Source: Chersky-806 sp038252255 (lineage in GTDB: Bacteria; Actinomycetota; Acidimicrobiia; IMCC26256; JAENVU01). Taken from it: 64,000 bases of DNA. This document shows, piece after piece, positions 7,790 through 17,531 of this stretch (positions within the stretch are counted from its first letter, which is position 1; the number at the start of each line of letters is the position of its first letter). The translations under genes were made by a program, and so were the position numbers. The stretch is from contig JBBSAM010000001.1 of the NCBI GenBank assembly GCA_038252255.1, forward strand, positions 186,001-250,000, given 5' to 3'. The notes below the pieces were generated by a model. That model was given only the letters and a program-made list of their open reading frames with translations, made no database searches and was not told the origin of the DNA.

Positions 7790-9376
7790 TCAGCGGGCGG
7801 GTTGGTAGACGCCGAACTCGTCGCGCAGGACGTCGCTGACCTCGCCGAGGGTGGCGTAGAGCCGGAGGGCAGCTTTCATCGGCGGGAGCAGGTTGTCGGT
7901 GCCGTGCGCCGCGGCGCGCAGCTCCTCGAGCGCAGCCTTCACCGCCGCGTTGTCCCTCCGGGCGCGCAACGCGCGCAGCCGCTCGGCCTGCTCGCGCTCG
8001 AGCTTCGGATCGATCGGGAAGACGTCGGGCTCATCCTCGGAGTCGTTGGTGTAGCGGTTGAGGCCGACGATGATCTTCTGCTCCGCATCGACCTGCGTCG
8101 CCCATTCGTACGCGGCGCGCTCGATCTCGTCCTGCATGTAGCCGGCTTCGATCGCCGCGACGGAGCCACCCATCGCGTCGATCTTCTCGATGTACTCCCA
8201 GGCTCCGGCCTCGACGTCGTTGGTGAGCGACTCCACGAAGTACGACCCCGCGAGCGGGTCCGGAGTGGCGGTGACCCCCGACTCGAACGCGATGATCTGC
8301 TGGGTCCGCAGCGCGATGGTGGCCGCCTTCTCGGTCGGGAGGCCGAGCGCCTCGTCGAACCCGTTGGTGTGGAGGCTCTGCGTTCCCCCCATGACCGCGG
8401 CGAGGGCCTGGAGCGCGACGCGCACGACGTTGTTCTCGGGTTGCTGCGCGGTGAGCATCGATCCGGCGGTCTGGGTGTGGAAGCGCAGGAGCTTCGAACG
8501 CTCATCCTCGGCCCCGAAGCGCTCGGTCATGATCCGGTACCACATGCGGCGCGCGGCGCGGAACTTCGCGACCTCTTCGAAGAAGTCGTTGTGACCGTTC
8601 CAGAAGAACGACAGGCGCGGCGCGAACTCGTCGACGTCCAGACCTGCGTCGATCGCGGCCTGCACGTACGCGATCCCGTTCGACAGTGTGAACGCGATCT
8701 CCTGTACCGCGGTGCTGCCCGCCTCTCGGATGTGGTAGCCGGACACCGAGATGGTGTTCCACTTCGGGACGTTGTCGCGGCAGTAGGCGAAGATGTCGGT
8801 GATGATCCGCATCGACTGACGCGGCGGGTAGATGTACGTGCCGCGCGCGACGTACTCCTTGAGCAGGTCGTTCTGGATCGTCCCACCGATCTCCTGCGAG
8901 GAGACTCCCTGCTTCTCGGCGACCAGCTCGTAGAGCAACAAGAGAATGGAGGCGGTGGAGTTGATCGTCATCGAGGTGGTGACGGTGTCGAGGGGGAGGC
9001 CGTCGAGCAGCAGCTCCATGTCCTCGAGCGAGTCGATCGCCACCCCGACCTTGCCGACCTCGCCCTCGGAGCGGGGGTGGTCCGAGTCGTAGCCCATCTG
9101 GGTGGGCAGGTCGAAGGCGCAGCTCAGGCCGGTCTGGCCCGCGGCCAGCAGGAAATGGAAGCGCTGGTTGGTCTCCGCCGCACTGCCGAAGCCCGAGTAC
9201 TGGCGCATCGTCCAGGGCCGGGCCCGGTACATCTGCTCGTAGATCCCGCGGGTGTACGGCGGGCTGCCGGGCCGCCCGAGCCGGGCCTCGGGGTCGAACT
9301 GGGCGAGATCAGCGTCCGTGTAGAGCGGCCGGATCTCGATGCCCGAGTCCGTCTGGCGCGGCGGTGTCTCCGTCAT
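7790..9376 (-). CDS. Methylmalonyl-CoA mutase-type large subunit, 528 aa, no B12 domain
   Basis: This is the TIM-barrel catalytic subunit of a B12-dependent acyl-CoA mutase, interconverting methylmalonyl-CoA and succinyl-CoA. At 528 residues it lacks the C-terminal cobalamin-binding domain, so it must work with a separate small B12 subunit, which is not in this window. Substrate clues: Tyr60 in RQYSGFG and Arg178 in VARGTY occupy the positions that bind the methylmalonyl carboxylate, whereas isobutyryl- and hydroxyisobutyryl-CoA mutases replace them. FDLPTQMGYDSDH is typical of the two-subunit archaeal/actinobacterial class. The adenosyltransferase at 43894 could supply its cofactor. Confidence 0.93.
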   Translation of the reverse strand: MTETPPRQTDSGIEIRPLYTDADLAQFDPEARLGRPGSPPYTRGIYEQMYRARPWTMRQYSGFGSAAETNQRFHFLLAAGQTGLSCAFDLPTQMGYDSDHPRSEGEVGKVGVAIDSLEDMELLLDGLPLDTVTTSMTINSTASILLLLYELVAEKQGVSSQEIGGTIQNDLLKEYVARGTYIYPPRQSMRIITDIFAYCRDNVPKWNTISVSGYHIREAGSTAVQEIAFTLSNGIAYVQAAIDAGLDVDEFAPRLSFFWNGHNDFFEEVAKFRAARRMWYRIMTERFGAEDERSKLLRFHTQTAGSMLTAQQPENNVVRVALQALAAVMGGTQSLHTNGFDEALGLPTEKAATIALRTQQIIAFESGVTATPDPLAGSYFVESLTNDVEAGAWEYIEKIDAMGGSVAAIEAGYMQDEIERAAYEWATQVDAEQKIIVGLNRYTNDSEDEPDVFPIDPKLEREQAERLRALRARRDNAAVKAALEELRAAAHGTDNLLPPMKAALRLYATLGEVSDVLRDEFGVYQPAR

Positions 9377-9462
9377 GGCCGGTCAGGATACCGGTGCTCG
9401 GGCGACCACTCCCCGGCGCCACCTGAGCGGTCGAGGAGGCTCGCGCAGTCGGGCCGGATCCC

Positions 9463-11499
9463 TCACGGTGACGGGCGCCATCTGACGAGGGGCTCGGGTG
9501 ACGCCGACACCGGACCGGTCGTGGACGCCGGCAGTGCGGGCACCGGCGAGACGAGGGCGAGCCCACGCGCGTTCGGGGTGCCGACCGTGGCACCGGGCCG
9601 GGGCGGCGGCATCGGGTTGGTGCCGATGCTGAACGGATGGAGACCGCCGAAGGCGTCAACGACGTAGCCGCCCGTGCCGTTCGCCAGGAGGGCCACGCCG
9701 CGGGCGGCGTCGCCGCCCGGCATGTAGAAGCTTCGGTGCGCGACGGGTGGCATGGCGTTGGTGCCGATGGCGAACGGGTGGAGACCGCCGCGCGCATCGA
9801 CCACGTACCCGCCGTCACCGCTCGGCAGCAGTGCGACCCCGCGAGCGAGGTCGACACCGGGCCAGGACGCACTGACCCGGGTGCGCGCCGGCAGACTAGC
9901 CGTTCCCGTACCGAATCCGTGCAGCCCGCCGAAACCATCGAGAACGTATCCGCCCTTGCCGTTCGGCCGCGTCGCGACGCCGCGCACGATGTCCCAGCCA
10001 GGCCAGTACGGCCCGCCGTGGGCCGCAGCCGGCGCGGGTCGCACTCCGAGGCTGAACGGGTGGAGACCGCCGAAGGCGTCAACGACGTAGCCGCCCTGCC
10101 CGGGAGTCGTAGCGACGCCTCGCGCGAGATCGCTGGTGAAACGCGGGCCGTCGAACACGCATGGCGCCGGACTCCCCCCGCGGCCGACCGGCCAGAGCTT
10201 CCCCGAGCCGTCGAGCACCAGACCTCTTCCCGCGGCGGAAGCATCGGTTCGGTACCGGACAGTGATCGTCTTGCCGTCCGGGAAGGTTCCTGCCGGTACC
10301 GCGAGCCGTTGCGTGGTCACGACGAGAACGCTGGTCCCGAAGAGGGCGAAGCCGTTCGGTGCGAGGGGACTGTCGAGGAACGTCGCGACGTGTCCGCTGC
10401 GCCCGAACCGCGCATCGGGCGTTCCGTTGGCATCGAATCGCACAAGGGTCAACGCCGCGTCCGTCTCGTTCAGAGCGGTCTCGCCGAGCACGAAGATGTC
10501 GCCGTTGCCGGCGCGCCGCATCGCGCGGAGCACGTCGCCGCGCCCGATGCTGTGCGTCACGGACCCGTTCACACCAAAGCTCAGGTCGGGGCTGCCGTCG
10601 GACAAGAAGCGCGCGAGTCCGATGTCGGCCCGCTTCGGGTTGGTCAGCCGGATCGTCTGGCCCACGAGGATCCGCCCCCCGGGTACCGCCGCGATCGTGT
10701 CGAGGTCCGGTCCGATGTTCGTAGCCGGCGCCTCGATGAGGAACGCGGGGTCCCGGCTCCCGTCCGTGTTCCACCGGCCGATGCGATAGCGGAAGCCGAA
10801 GCCGGTGCCGCCGATGAGCAAGCGGTTGTCCGCCTGCAGCGCGATCGGGCCGAGACTGAACGAGGTCGCCGGCTGGCCGGGGTCGAACGCGAAGGAGTAG
10901 CTGCTGTCGGGCGCGCCATTGGGAAGCAGCCGAACGACGGCGTCGAACGCCGGCCCCGCCCCGTTCCCGGCGCCAACGAGCAGCAGCGGCTTGTTGTCGC
11001 TCTGCACCACCATCTCGCCGGCTCGCATCTCGTCGAGGAGCACGACTCCGTCGGTGCCGAAGGTGGGATCGAGCGCACCGGCCGTCGTGTACCGGAGCAC
11101 CCGGACCTTGAAGTTCGCCTCCATGGCAACGAGCACCTTGTCGTCCGGGCCGATCGCCGCGCCCCCGAACCTTGCGGTGCGCGAGACGGTCGTCGTCACC
11201 ACACCGCCGCTGCCATAGGACGGATCGACACTGCCACCAGACCGGAGCCGGGCGATCGAGATCCCGTTGCGCACCTTGGCCAGCTGCAGCACCTTGCCGT
11301 CACTCTGCTGCAGGACCGGGAGCTGCTGGGTGCCCAGCAATGGGTCGTAGCCGTATCCGTTGACCGGGGCCGTCTTCACGCCACAGTCGCCTGTCGACGA
11401 ATCCAGGTCACCGGGAGCAGCGAACGCACTCGACGCGAACCCGGCCACTGTGAGCGCGACAAGCAGCGCGAATGCAACTGCTCGGCCCCGGACCTCCAT
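9463..11499 (-). CDS. Secreted repeat protein with delta-60 repeats and five 47-residue GGYVVD repeats (678 aa)
   Basis: A signal peptide (residues 1-27, ending SSAFA) leads into about six delta-60 type repeats of roughly 55-60 residues (units such as LDPTFGTDGVV). The C-terminal part starts with a degenerate unit near 424. Units of exactly 47 residues then begin at 469, 516 and 563, and a shortened one at 610, each built on GGYVVDAFGGLHPF plus YWPGxDIARGVALLP. Both parts are all-beta and suggest two propellers in series. Only two cysteines are present (GDCG near the mature N-terminus and APCV at the junction), likely a disulfide. It follows its paralogue by 12 bases and is probably co-transcribed. 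The function is unknown, perhaps carbohydrate or surface binding. Confidence 0.85.
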   Translation of the reverse strand: MEVRGRAVAFALLVALTVAGFASSAFAAPGDLDSSTGDCGVKTAPVNGYGYDPLLGTQQLPVLQQSDGKVLQLAKVRNGISIARLRSGGSVDPSYGSGGVVTTTVSRTARFGGAAIGPDDKVLVAMEANFKVRVLRYTTAGALDPTFGTDGVVLLDEMRAGEMVVQSDNKPLLLVGAGNGAGPAFDAVVRLLPNGAPDSSYSFAFDPGQPATSFSLGPIALQADNRLLIGGTGFGFRYRIGRWNTDGSRDPAFLIEAPATNIGPDLDTIAAVPGGRILVGQTIRLTNPKRADIGLARFLSDGSPDLSFGVNGSVTHSIGRGDVLRAMRRAGNGDIFVLGETALNETDAALTLVRFDANGTPDARFGRSGHVATFLDSPLAPNGFALFGTSVLVVTTQRLAVPAGTFPDGKTITVRYRTDASAAGRGLVLDGSGKLWPVGRGGSPAPCVFDGPRFTSDLARGVATTPGQGGYVVDAFGGLHPFSLGVRPAPAAAHGGPYWPGWDIVRGVATRPNGKGGYVLDGFGGLHGFGTGTASLPARTRVSASWPGVDLARGVALLPSGDGGYVVDARGGLHPFAIGTNAMPPVAHRSFYMPGGDAARGVALLANGTGGYVVDAFGGLHPFSIGTNPMPPPRPGATVGTPNARGLALVSPVPALPASTTGPVSASPEPLVRWRPSP
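9673..10095 (-). repeat. Three full 141-bp tandem coding repeats
   Basis: These units encode the 47-residue GGYVxDxxGG repeats of the 678-residue secreted protein. A shortened fourth unit continues to about 9580 and a degenerate one lies above 10095. The paralogue carries the same arrangement at 11665-12087. Confidence 0.85.
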
Positions 11500-11511
11500 C
11501 GAGACCTTGCT

Positions 11512-13467
11512 CTACCCGAGCCCGACGCGCGGTTCGACGAAGGTGATGCCACGGGCGTTCGGGGTGTGGCCGGTCGGGTTCGTCGGACCGGGCAACGGGG
11601 GTGCCGCGTGAGAACCGATGCCGAACGGGTGGAAGTTGCCGAAGGCGTCGACGACGTAGCCACCGGTGCCGTCGGGAAGGATCGAGACCCCGCGCGCGAT
11701 GTCCACGCCGGGCAGGTACAGCGAGATGGTCGCGGCCGGCGGCATCGGGTTCGATCCCACCTTGAACCGGTGGAGGGTGCCGAAACCGTCGAGCACGTAG
11801 CCGCCGGTGCCGCCGGGCAGCAGTGCGATGCCGCGTGCGATGTCCCAGCCCGGCCAGTAGGGCCCACCCGTCGCCGCGGCCGGCATGGGGTTCGACCGGG
11901 TCCGGTAGCGGTGCACACCGCCGTAGCCGTCGAGCACGTAGCCGCCTTTGCCGTTACGCAGCGCGGTGACGCCCCGCGCGATGTCGAAGTCGGGCCAGTA
12001 CGGACCGTCAACGGCCGGGGCCGGAGCCTGGCGTGCCCCGGCGCTGAAGGTGTGCAGCCCTCCGAACGCGTCGAGGACGAGACCGCCGCGATTCGTGATG
12101 GTCGTGACCCCCCGGGCAAGGCCGCGGAGGTTCGGGCTCTCGACGCACGGCGGCGGCGGGTCCGAGCCGATGCGGAACGGGCTGAGCGTGCCGTTCGGAT
12201 CGACCACGTACCCCGCGCCGGGCCTGGTGGTGTCGGTCCGGAACCGGACGGTCGCCATGTTCTCCGGGTACCTGAAGGTGAGGATTCCGACGATGATCCA
12301 ATGCCCGCGGATCGAGATCCCGCTCGCGATGGCGTACCCGTTCACCTCGCCGGTCGCGGAGCCGTCGATGCCGAAGCTCGTATCCACGACACCGGCCGTG
12401 GTGTAGCGCGTCAGCGTGAGGTAGCCGGACAGAGACTCACCGTCGCCGAGACCGCGAACAACGAGGAGCCGACCCTGCGGGTCGATGGCGGCAACCGGCG
12501 CGAGCGGGTACCCACTCGCTTGCGTGGCGATGAAGCCCGCGGTTCCGAAGGTCGTGTCCACCTGACCGGTCGACGTGAGCCGCACGGCACCGATGAAGCT
12601 GCGCGTACCGAGCGTTGGATTCAAGACGGCGAGCGTGCCCACCACGAGGAACCGCCCGCCCGTGAGCTCCACGATCTTCGTCGGCGCGAAGCCCGAGCTC
12701 GTCGCCGGATTCGTACCCGGGAAGACGAACGATGAGACGAAGGTTCCGTCGAGTGTGCCGTCAGGCTTGTACCGGTAGAAGGTCGCGGCGGTGCCGACAC
12801 CGCTACCGACGATGAGGTCTCCGTTCGAGGCCAGCGTCCCGATGCTGACGACGGTCGCCCCGTTCGGGAGCTGCGGCGTCCACACCGAATCGAGCGTTCC
12901 GTTCGCCAGGTACCGGCGGAGGTACGGCAGGGGCCAGCTTCCCCAGACGATCACGCGGCTATCGGCTTGGACGAGCACACCGGACACTCCCGACGCGTCC
13001 GCGGTCAGCACGCCACCGGAACCGAAGCTCGGATCGGGCCGGCCCGACGCCGTGATCCGGGCCAGCAGCAGCTCCGTCTGCGACGACGACCCCTGCCGTT
13101 CGGCCGCCACGACGAGCTTGCCGTTCGGTGCGATCGCGGCTCCCGCGACCCACTGAATTCCGGGAGCGGGGATGCGCGCCGTGCCCGCGGTCCCGTAGGT
13201 GCGGTCGATCCCCGAACCACTCGCCACGATGCGCGTGACGCTGATCGTCTGGTCGTAGTTCACCCCGACCCGGAGCGTCTTGCCGTCGGCCTGCGTGACC
13301 GCCGTGCCCGGAAGGCCGAACGACGCGTCGGGCGAAGTCCACCCCTTCACCCCACAGGTACCGAAGGTCGCGTCGACGTCACCCGGCTCCGCGCCGGCAC
13401 CGGGTACCCCGATGGCGATCGTTGCGACGACGAGCGCCGCCACCAGTCCTGCGCGCCCGTACCTCAT
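11512..13467 (-). CDS. Secreted repeat protein, paralogue of the downstream gene (651 aa)
   Basis: It has the same architecture as the gene at 9463: a signal peptide (ending PGAGA), about six delta-60 repeats to residue 400, a degenerate unit near 414, 47-residue units at 461, 508 and 555, and a shortened one at 602. It keeps exactly two cysteines in the same two places (GTCG and PPPC). The repeats differ in loop residues (LHRFKVG, VHRYRTR) between units and between paralogues, which would suit variable binding surfaces. I chose ATG 13467 because a purine-rich AGGGGG lies about 6 bases upstream; an in-frame start at 13521 adds 18 residues without signal-peptide character. Confidence 0.85.
   Translation of the reverse strand: MRYGRAGLVAALVVATIAIGVPGAGAEPGDVDATFGTCGVKGWTSPDASFGLPGTAVTQADGKTLRVGVNYDQTISVTRIVASGSGIDRTYGTAGTARIPAPGIQWVAGAAIAPNGKLVVAAERQGSSSQTELLLARITASGRPDPSFGSGGVLTADASGVSGVLVQADSRVIVWGSWPLPYLRRYLANGTLDSVWTPQLPNGATVVSIGTLASNGDLIVGSGVGTAATFYRYKPDGTLDGTFVSSFVFPGTNPATSSGFAPTKIVELTGGRFLVVGTLAVLNPTLGTRSFIGAVRLTSTGQVDTTFGTAGFIATQASGYPLAPVAAIDPQGRLLVVRGLGDGESLSGYLTLTRYTTAGVVDTSFGIDGSATGEVNGYAIASGISIRGHWIIVGILTFRYPENMATVRFRTDTTRPGAGYVVDPNGTLSPFRIGSDPPPPCVESPNLRGLARGVTTITNRGGLVLDAFGGLHTFSAGARQAPAPAVDGPYWPDFDIARGVTALRNGKGGYVLDGYGGVHRYRTRSNPMPAAATGGPYWPGWDIARGIALLPGGTGGYVLDGFGTLHRFKVGSNPMPPAATISLYLPGVDIARGVSILPDGTGGYVVDAFGNFHPFGIGSHAAPPLPGPTNPTGHTPNARGITFVEPRVGLG
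11665..12087 (-). repeat. Three 141-bp tandem coding repeats (paralogue)
   Basis: Three consecutive in-frame units of exactly 141 bases encode the 47-residue GGYVLDGFGG repeats, with a shortened fourth unit below 11665. The exact unit length is shared with the downstream gene, so the two genes probably arose by duplication after the repeats formed. Confidence 0.85.
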
Positions 13468-13549
13468 GCCTACCCCCTGCCAGGAGACGCGCACTGTCCC
13501 AGCACGCGCCCTCGGTGTCAAGGAGCTCGCGTTTCGTGAGATCTGGGTG

Positions 13550-15547
13550 TCAGCAGACCTGCGCCGGGTCGAGCACGACCGGACCGACGGTGGGTCCCGG
13601 AAGGTTGTGCACGGGCTCGTACCCGATCACGCGGCTGACCCGAGCGCGTGCACGCATGTTCGCCACGAGCTTGCTGCCGGGCGGGATGCCGTCGGGGGTA
13701 GTGAAGCGCAGGACGTAGGTGTGGCCCTCGAGGACGTTCGCCGGGATGATGCGCCTCCCGCCCGGCAGCACCAGGACGAGTGGCGGCACGGGCCGGTGGC
13801 GGTCCTGGTACACGTCGAGCCGGCGAACGCTCGGAGAGCTCCAGTCGAGCGGAAGGCCGACGCCGGGCGCGACCTGCAGCAGCTCGACGGAGCTGCGATC
13901 GAGGTAGCGCAGGCCCGGCTGCACGACCCGGTTGACCGTGTCCGTGGACCGGTCGGCCGAGTCCACGCGATAACGCGCCGACGGACGCGAGTCGTGCGTG
14001 CCGAGCAGGTTGCCGTCGCGCCGCAGGACGATGAAGTCGGCTCCGGTGCGGTCGGCGAGCCGGCAGAGGCCGGGCAGGCCGGTCGCGGTTGCCCGCTCGA
14101 AGAGTCGCACCCGGTCGATGTAGCTGTACGACGTCGTGAGATCGGGATCGAATCCGAGCTTCACGGACCCGGACGGCAAGAAGCTGAACGGCTGTGCACC
14201 GCTCATCTTCCAGATGTAGAGCGCGTCGTTGTCCGACGCGAGCACCTGCACCGAGCCGCGGTCGACCATCGCGTCGCGGAGCTGGCGCAACGCCGGCTGC
14301 CAGGTCGAGGTCGCGAACGGGTCGTCCGCCGGCTGCGGCGCCCAGATCTCGGCGATCAGGTCGCGGGTCTGGATAGCCTCGGACGTGCTCGGGATCACGA
14401 TCACGGCGACCACGATCGTGAGCATCACGAAGACCGGGCCCCGGCGAATCAGCGCGGTCGTCGCGACGGCGGCACAGATCACCAGGGGTACCGCGGCGAG
14501 GAACAACACCCGGCGCGGGGTCATGATCCCGATGTCTCCGACGAGACCGGCGACGAGCGCGAAGGGCGCGAGGGTGAGCAGCCAGGCCGCGGCAAACCCT
14601 TCCGTGCGCCGACGGTGACGGAGCGCGAGCACCACACCCGGCACGGCAAGGATCCCGACCGCGCCGAGCGCGACGACGAGGCCGACCAAGGAGGTGTCCG
14701 GCGGCGTGAGGCCGGGATAGCTCTTGAGCAGCAGCCGGCGGGTGTCGATCACGAGCTCGAGTCGCGGCCACCACCACCACAACGAGAGCAGGAACGCCGT
14801 ACCGACGACGATCGCGGAATCCGTGATCCATCGTCGCCACGCCCGTTCCGGCCACTGCCGCCAGAGGGCGTACGCGACGAGGACCGCGACGGTGTACACG
14901 CCGATCTGCGCGTGGACGCAGATCGCGATCCCGGCGACGGCGCCGGCGACACACGAGCGCCACCGCGAGTCGCGCCCGACCACGATCGCGAGCGCCACAA
15001 CGAGGAGAACCAGCGTGACGTCGCGCGGGAAGACCGGCCAGAGGTTGGAACCCGACGGCAAGAGGCTGTTGACCCACATCGCCTGGTCGTCGAGCGCGAG
15101 GGAGCTACCGATCGTTCCGATGAAGGTGAGCACCGCGGGTTCGAGCACACCTTGCGGCCAGAGCCGGCGGCCGAGCCACCACAGTGCAAGAGGGAGCGCG
15201 AGCACGAACGGCCACGACACGACCGAGAGCAACGAGTCGAACGAGACACCGAGCAGCCGGCTACCCCAACCGAGCACGAACGGGTACAGGCCGCCGAAGT
15301 ACGAGATGACACCGTGAACGGGACCCTCGCCCTGCCACGAGCCCGCGCTCATCGTGAACGCGACCCCTCGGTGGTACTCGATGTCGCCGCCCATCAGGCT
15401 CGAGCGACGGAAGAGCAAGGTCTGCACGATCAACGCGAAAAGGAAGGTGAAGATGAGGAGGCCGGTCGCGATCCATCGCTCACGACGCGCCGCGCGGTCC
15501 GGCACGACGCCTTCATCGACAACCGGGCGCGCGCGAGTGACGGTCAT
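13550..15547 (-). CDS. Polytopic membrane protein, GT-C glycosyltransferase-like, 665 aa
   Basis: About ten to twelve hydrophobic segments occupy residues 25-410, followed by a 250-residue soluble extracellular domain. The first loop after TM1 contains MGGDIEYHRG, an acidic pair in the place where GT-C enzymes carry their catalytic aspartates. The C-terminal domain has no motif I know. GT-C enzymes transfer sugars from polyprenyl-phosphate donors on the outer face of the membrane. It ends 82 bases upstream of the secreted repeat operon on the same strand and is divergent from the gene at 15704. Assignment is by topology and context only. Confidence 0.7.
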   Translation of the reverse strand: MTVTRARPVVDEGVVPDRAARRERWIATGLLIFTFLFALIVQTLLFRRSSLMGGDIEYHRGVAFTMSAGSWQGEGPVHGVISYFGGLYPFVLGWGSRLLGVSFDSLLSVVSWPFVLALPLALWWLGRRLWPQGVLEPAVLTFIGTIGSSLALDDQAMWVNSLLPSGSNLWPVFPRDVTLVLLVVALAIVVGRDSRWRSCVAGAVAGIAICVHAQIGVYTVAVLVAYALWRQWPERAWRRWITDSAIVVGTAFLLSLWWWWPRLELVIDTRRLLLKSYPGLTPPDTSLVGLVVALGAVGILAVPGVVLALRHRRRTEGFAAAWLLTLAPFALVAGLVGDIGIMTPRRVLFLAAVPLVICAAVATTALIRRGPVFVMLTIVVAVIVIPSTSEAIQTRDLIAEIWAPQPADDPFATSTWQPALRQLRDAMVDRGSVQVLASDNDALYIWKMSGAQPFSFLPSGSVKLGFDPDLTTSYSYIDRVRLFERATATGLPGLCRLADRTGADFIVLRRDGNLLGTHDSRPSARYRVDSADRSTDTVNRVVQPGLRYLDRSSVELLQVAPGVGLPLDWSSPSVRRLDVYQDRHRPVPPLVLVLPGGRRIIPANVLEGHTYVLRFTTPDGIPPGSKLVANMRARARVSRVIGYEPVHNLPGPTVGPVVLDPAQVC

Positions 15548-15703
15548 GGGCGGGGTTTATGATGACCCCTCGGCGTGTCGATACCAAGGCACTGGACGGC
15601 TTCGACGCACGAACGCTCACCGACGCGGCGCCCACTCCAGCGCAAGCGACGTGGTGCACGAGTCCCCGAGGATGGAGCGTCCCGCTGCTACGTTTTGCAC
15701 CCA

Positions 15704-17506
15704 ATGGCACGGGCGAGTGTTGTTGACACCGCCGTGAACGAGGCTGCCGGCCCCCCGTCGACGGAGCTCGCGGACCGCGCCGGCGCGCCCGGCGAAGCGC
15801 CAGCGCCGGGATCGGACCCGGGTGATGCACCGCGCCGGTGGAGCTTCGACCGCGGTTCGGCGCTGCTGATCGCGCTCGCGGTCCTCGTCGGCCTGGCGTT
15901 GCGGGTGATCGGAAGCATCGGCGACCACGTCGTCGTCAGCAACGACGAGGCGACCTACCTGACCACCGGCCTCAACTTCTGGGCCGGGCACGGGTTCACG
16001 ACGCTGTCCGGCTCAGCCGAGCTGCACTTCCCACCGGGGCTCCCGTTCGTCCTGGGCGGAGTCCACGAGATCCTCGGCGGCGACCCCCACATCTCGACTC
16101 TGGTCGTCAACGTCGTGACGACGACGCTCGTGATCCTCCCGATCGCCGGCATCGCGGCGCTCGCCGCGGGCCGTCGTGCGGCAGTGCTCGCGGCGTGGTT
16201 CGCCGCGCTGTGTCCCGCCACAGCCGTCTTGGCCTTGAGCGCGGGCGGCAGCGCCGGTCTCTTCACCTTGCTCGTGATCACCGCGCTCTGGCTCGCGCTC
16301 CAATGCGGCTCGTGGCGCCCGCGGTGGGCGCTCTGCGGCGCCGCCGGCGCCGGCTTCCTGATCGGCGGTGCGTACCTCACGCGACCTGAGGGCCTCCTCT
16401 ACTGCTTGGTGCTGGTACCGGCACTCGCGCTGTCCGCGCTCGGCGGGTGGCGGGGAGCGAGAGGAGCAGGGCCGGCCGCGTGGCGTCGCGCGGGATACCT
16501 CGTGGCCGCGTTCACGGTCCCGCTCATACTCCTGGTCGCTCCGTACGTGGCGTACCTCCACCACGAGAGCAGTACGTGGCAGCTCACGACCAAGTCGCAG
16601 GCCATGTCGATCGACGCATGGCGCGCGCTCGCCGGAGGTGACCGCACGCTGAGCCTGGCCGAGCAGTACAGACTCGACCCGAGTGGGCACCGCTTCCGGC
16701 CGTCGCAGGACGTCTCGACCATCATCAGGGACGACCCCATCGGCTTCGTCGCCGTCCTCGGTGCCAACGCCCGCGAGCTCGCGTCGATCACACTCGAGCC
16801 GTCCACGACCCCATTCCCGAACTGGGTGCTCCTCCCGCCGGCACTGGTGCTCGTCGCCGCCTTCGCGGTCTGGCGTGACCGTCGCAACCGCGTGGTCATC
16901 GCAACGGTCGCCGCCATCGCGGTCCCGATCGTCACCACGCTCTCGTACATCGTGATCGATCGCTACCTCATCGCGTCCGCCGCGCTCATGTGCGCGCTCG
17001 TCGCGGTGGGACTGCTCGCGCTGCCGCGACGCTGGATCACGATCGCGATCGTCGGCGCGTTCGTCCTGATGGGGAGCTCGGCCGCAGCAGGTCTGTACAG
17101 CCCGACCGACGGTTGGTTCCATCCGAACGTGCGCAACCCCGAGAAGAAGATCGTGGGCCACTGGATCGGCGCGCACAGCCAGGCGGGCGATCTCGTGATG
17201 GGCTCGAGCCAGGTCGTCGGGTACTACGCCGGTCGCGACATCGTTCCGGTGCCGTACGCGAGCCCCCGGGAGGTCGTCGCGTTCGGCCGCCACTACGGAG
17301 TGCGTTACCTCGTCGTCGACCGCGGCAACACGGTGCAGTTCCGGCCTCAGCTCGCGTCGTTGCTCTCCCGCAAGCCGGGGCCGGGGCTCAAGGCGGTTTA
17401 CGGCGCGCGCCCGCCGCACCCCGGCATCGTGGTGCTCGAGCTGGTACCCCGGCCACCGAAGTTCCACGGCCGCGTCCCGCTCCTCGACCAGCCAACGAAG
17501 AACTGA
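15704..17506 (+). CDS. GT-C family (PMT/ArnT-like) membrane glycosyltransferase, 600 aa
   Basis: The architecture is typical of the family: a short cytoplasmic N-terminus (to about 45), TM1, then an outer loop with VSNDEATYL, where the Asp-Glu pair fits the catalytic motif. About ten more membrane segments and a C-terminal outer domain follow. I chose ATG 15704 rather than the longer frame from 15575 because the extra 43 residues look like intergenic sequence and a TACGTT hexamer (15688-15693) lies 9 bases before this ATG, implying a near-leaderless mRNA. The next gene starts 26 bases downstream on the same strand and is of the same type. Donor and acceptor are unknown. Confidence 0.8.
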   Translation: MARASVVDTAVNEAAGPPSTELADRAGAPGEAPAPGSDPGDAPRRWSFDRGSALLIALAVLVGLALRVIGSIGDHVVVSNDEATYLTTGLNFWAGHGFTTLSGSAELHFPPGLPFVLGGVHEILGGDPHISTLVVNVVTTTLVILPIAGIAALAAGRRAAVLAAWFAALCPATAVLALSAGGSAGLFTLLVITALWLALQCGSWRPRWALCGAAGAGFLIGGAYLTRPEGLLYCLVLVPALALSALGGWRGARGAGPAAWRRAGYLVAAFTVPLILLVAPYVAYLHHESSTWQLTTKSQAMSIDAWRALAGGDRTLSLAEQYRLDPSGHRFRPSQDVSTIIRDDPIGFVAVLGANARELASITLEPSTTPFPNWVLLPPALVLVAAFAVWRDRRNRVVIATVAAIAVPIVTTLSYIVIDRYLIASAALMCALVAVGLLALPRRWITIAIVGAFVLMGSSAAAGLYSPTDGWFHPNVRNPEKKIVGHWIGAHSQAGDLVMGSSQVVGYYAGRDIVPVPYASPREVVAFGRHYGVRYLVVDRGNTVQFRPQLASLLSRKPGPGLKAVYGARPPHPGIVVLELVPRPPKFHGRVPLLDQPTKN

Positions 17507-17531
17507 CTCCGATCCGTAGACTCGCCACCCG

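Noticed and set aside
8878..8890. GTCCCACC inside the mutase gene
   Set aside because: It lies in coding sequence far from any start and has no hexamer at 8 bases.
9637..12735. Very long open frame antisense to the tandem repeat proteins
   Set aside because: It is an artefact of high GC and repeated sequence; its product is Arg/Gly/Pro-rich with no domain, while the opposite strand encodes clear signal peptides and repeats.
13496..13520. CTGTCCCAG resembling the damage-promoter box
   Set aside because: The hexamer at the right spacing is CTCGGT, without the required A, and no plus-strand gene begins nearby.
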